From positions 1 through 44,093 of the forward strand of contig CAIKHO010000058.1 of NCBI GenBank assembly GCA_903827245.1: a stretch of 44,093 nucleotides of DNA, given 5' to 3'. Origin of the DNA: an uncultured Opitutia bacterium. GTDB lineage: Bacteria > Verrucomicrobiota > Verrucomicrobiia > Opitutales > Opitutaceae. The notes under the pieces were generated by a model. It worked only from the letters and a program-made list of their open reading frames with translations. It was not told the origin of the DNA and did not search any database. Shown in pieces: positions 44,039-44,093 of the stretch (its first letter is position 1; every line of letters begins with the position of its first letter). Both the position numbers and the translations under genes were made by a program.

Positions 44039-44039
44039 C
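43984..44039. repeat. Hairpin element in the sigma gene 5' region
   Basis: The pair around 43984-44017 matches CAACGAC...ACAAT with ATTGTCGTTG. A second perfect 8-bp hairpin is GGTGCCGC-AAC-GCGGCACC at 44021-44039. The sequence further out reads GTAGGGACGTCGCAC on the minus strand, a layout similar to the REPIN-like element at 13564. Confidence 0.6.
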
Positions 44040-44093
44040 TGGGGTGAAGGTGCGACGTCCCTACGTGAGGTGAGTGGTTCATGGGAAAGGGAC

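Overview
The window is a GC-rich (about two thirds G+C by eye) bacterial chromosome segment. It most likely comes from a member of the Opitutaceae or a close relative in the Verrucomicrobiota. This is inferred from a DUF1592/DUF1587-type cytochrome lipoprotein paired with a DUF1552 Tat protein, from a very large TonB-dependent receptor with an N-terminal LNPFEV-type box, and from IS110, Gfo/Idh/MocA and ECF-sigma relatives of the kind common in that group. No rRNA, tRNA or CRISPR array was recognised.

Layout. 0-10.2 kb (+): a surface/periplasmic nutrient locus with a cytochrome-type lipoprotein, a DUF1552 protein, a 1260-aa TonB receptor carrying an EF-hand, and a Tat-exported glycosidase-like protein. 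10.4-14.7 kb (-): a GT39-like membrane glycosyltransferase with a GT2 partner, then a YugP-like zinc peptidase. 14.9-18.0 kb: a Gfo/Idh/MocA oxidoreductase divergent from an AraC-type regulator, followed by a secreted concanavalin-like protein. 18.2-19.7 kb: the most unusual part, a small integron-type gene-cassette cluster with attC-like sites, no integrase in view, and an IS110 transposase fragment at one end. 19.8-28.4 kb (-): a cupin protein, then M3 oligopeptidase, TamB and TamA in one probable operon. 28.5-38.7 kb: nucleoside deaminase, a second TonB receptor, ferredoxin, a rhomboid-like protein lacking its catalytic serine, tail-specific protease, prfA-prmC, a HAD phosphatase and a lysozyme-like protein. 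38.8-44.0 kb (-): a GH63-like glucosidase, a second Gfo/Idh/MocA oxidoreductase, and an anti-sigma/ECF sigma pair whose sigma gene lacks region 2 and runs into a hairpin element.

Working picture. Much of the content is consistent with a carbohydrate scavenger: two TonB receptors, GH63-like and Tat glycosidase-like enzymes, two sugar-type oxidoreductases and an AraC regulator. It sits beside envelope biogenesis genes (TamAB, GT39/GT2) and housekeeping translation-termination genes. The gaps between these blocks carry many nested palindromes that look like REP/REPIN-type elements. The lower-GC cassette cluster is a separate acquired unit whose genes all read leftwards, each followed by its attC site.
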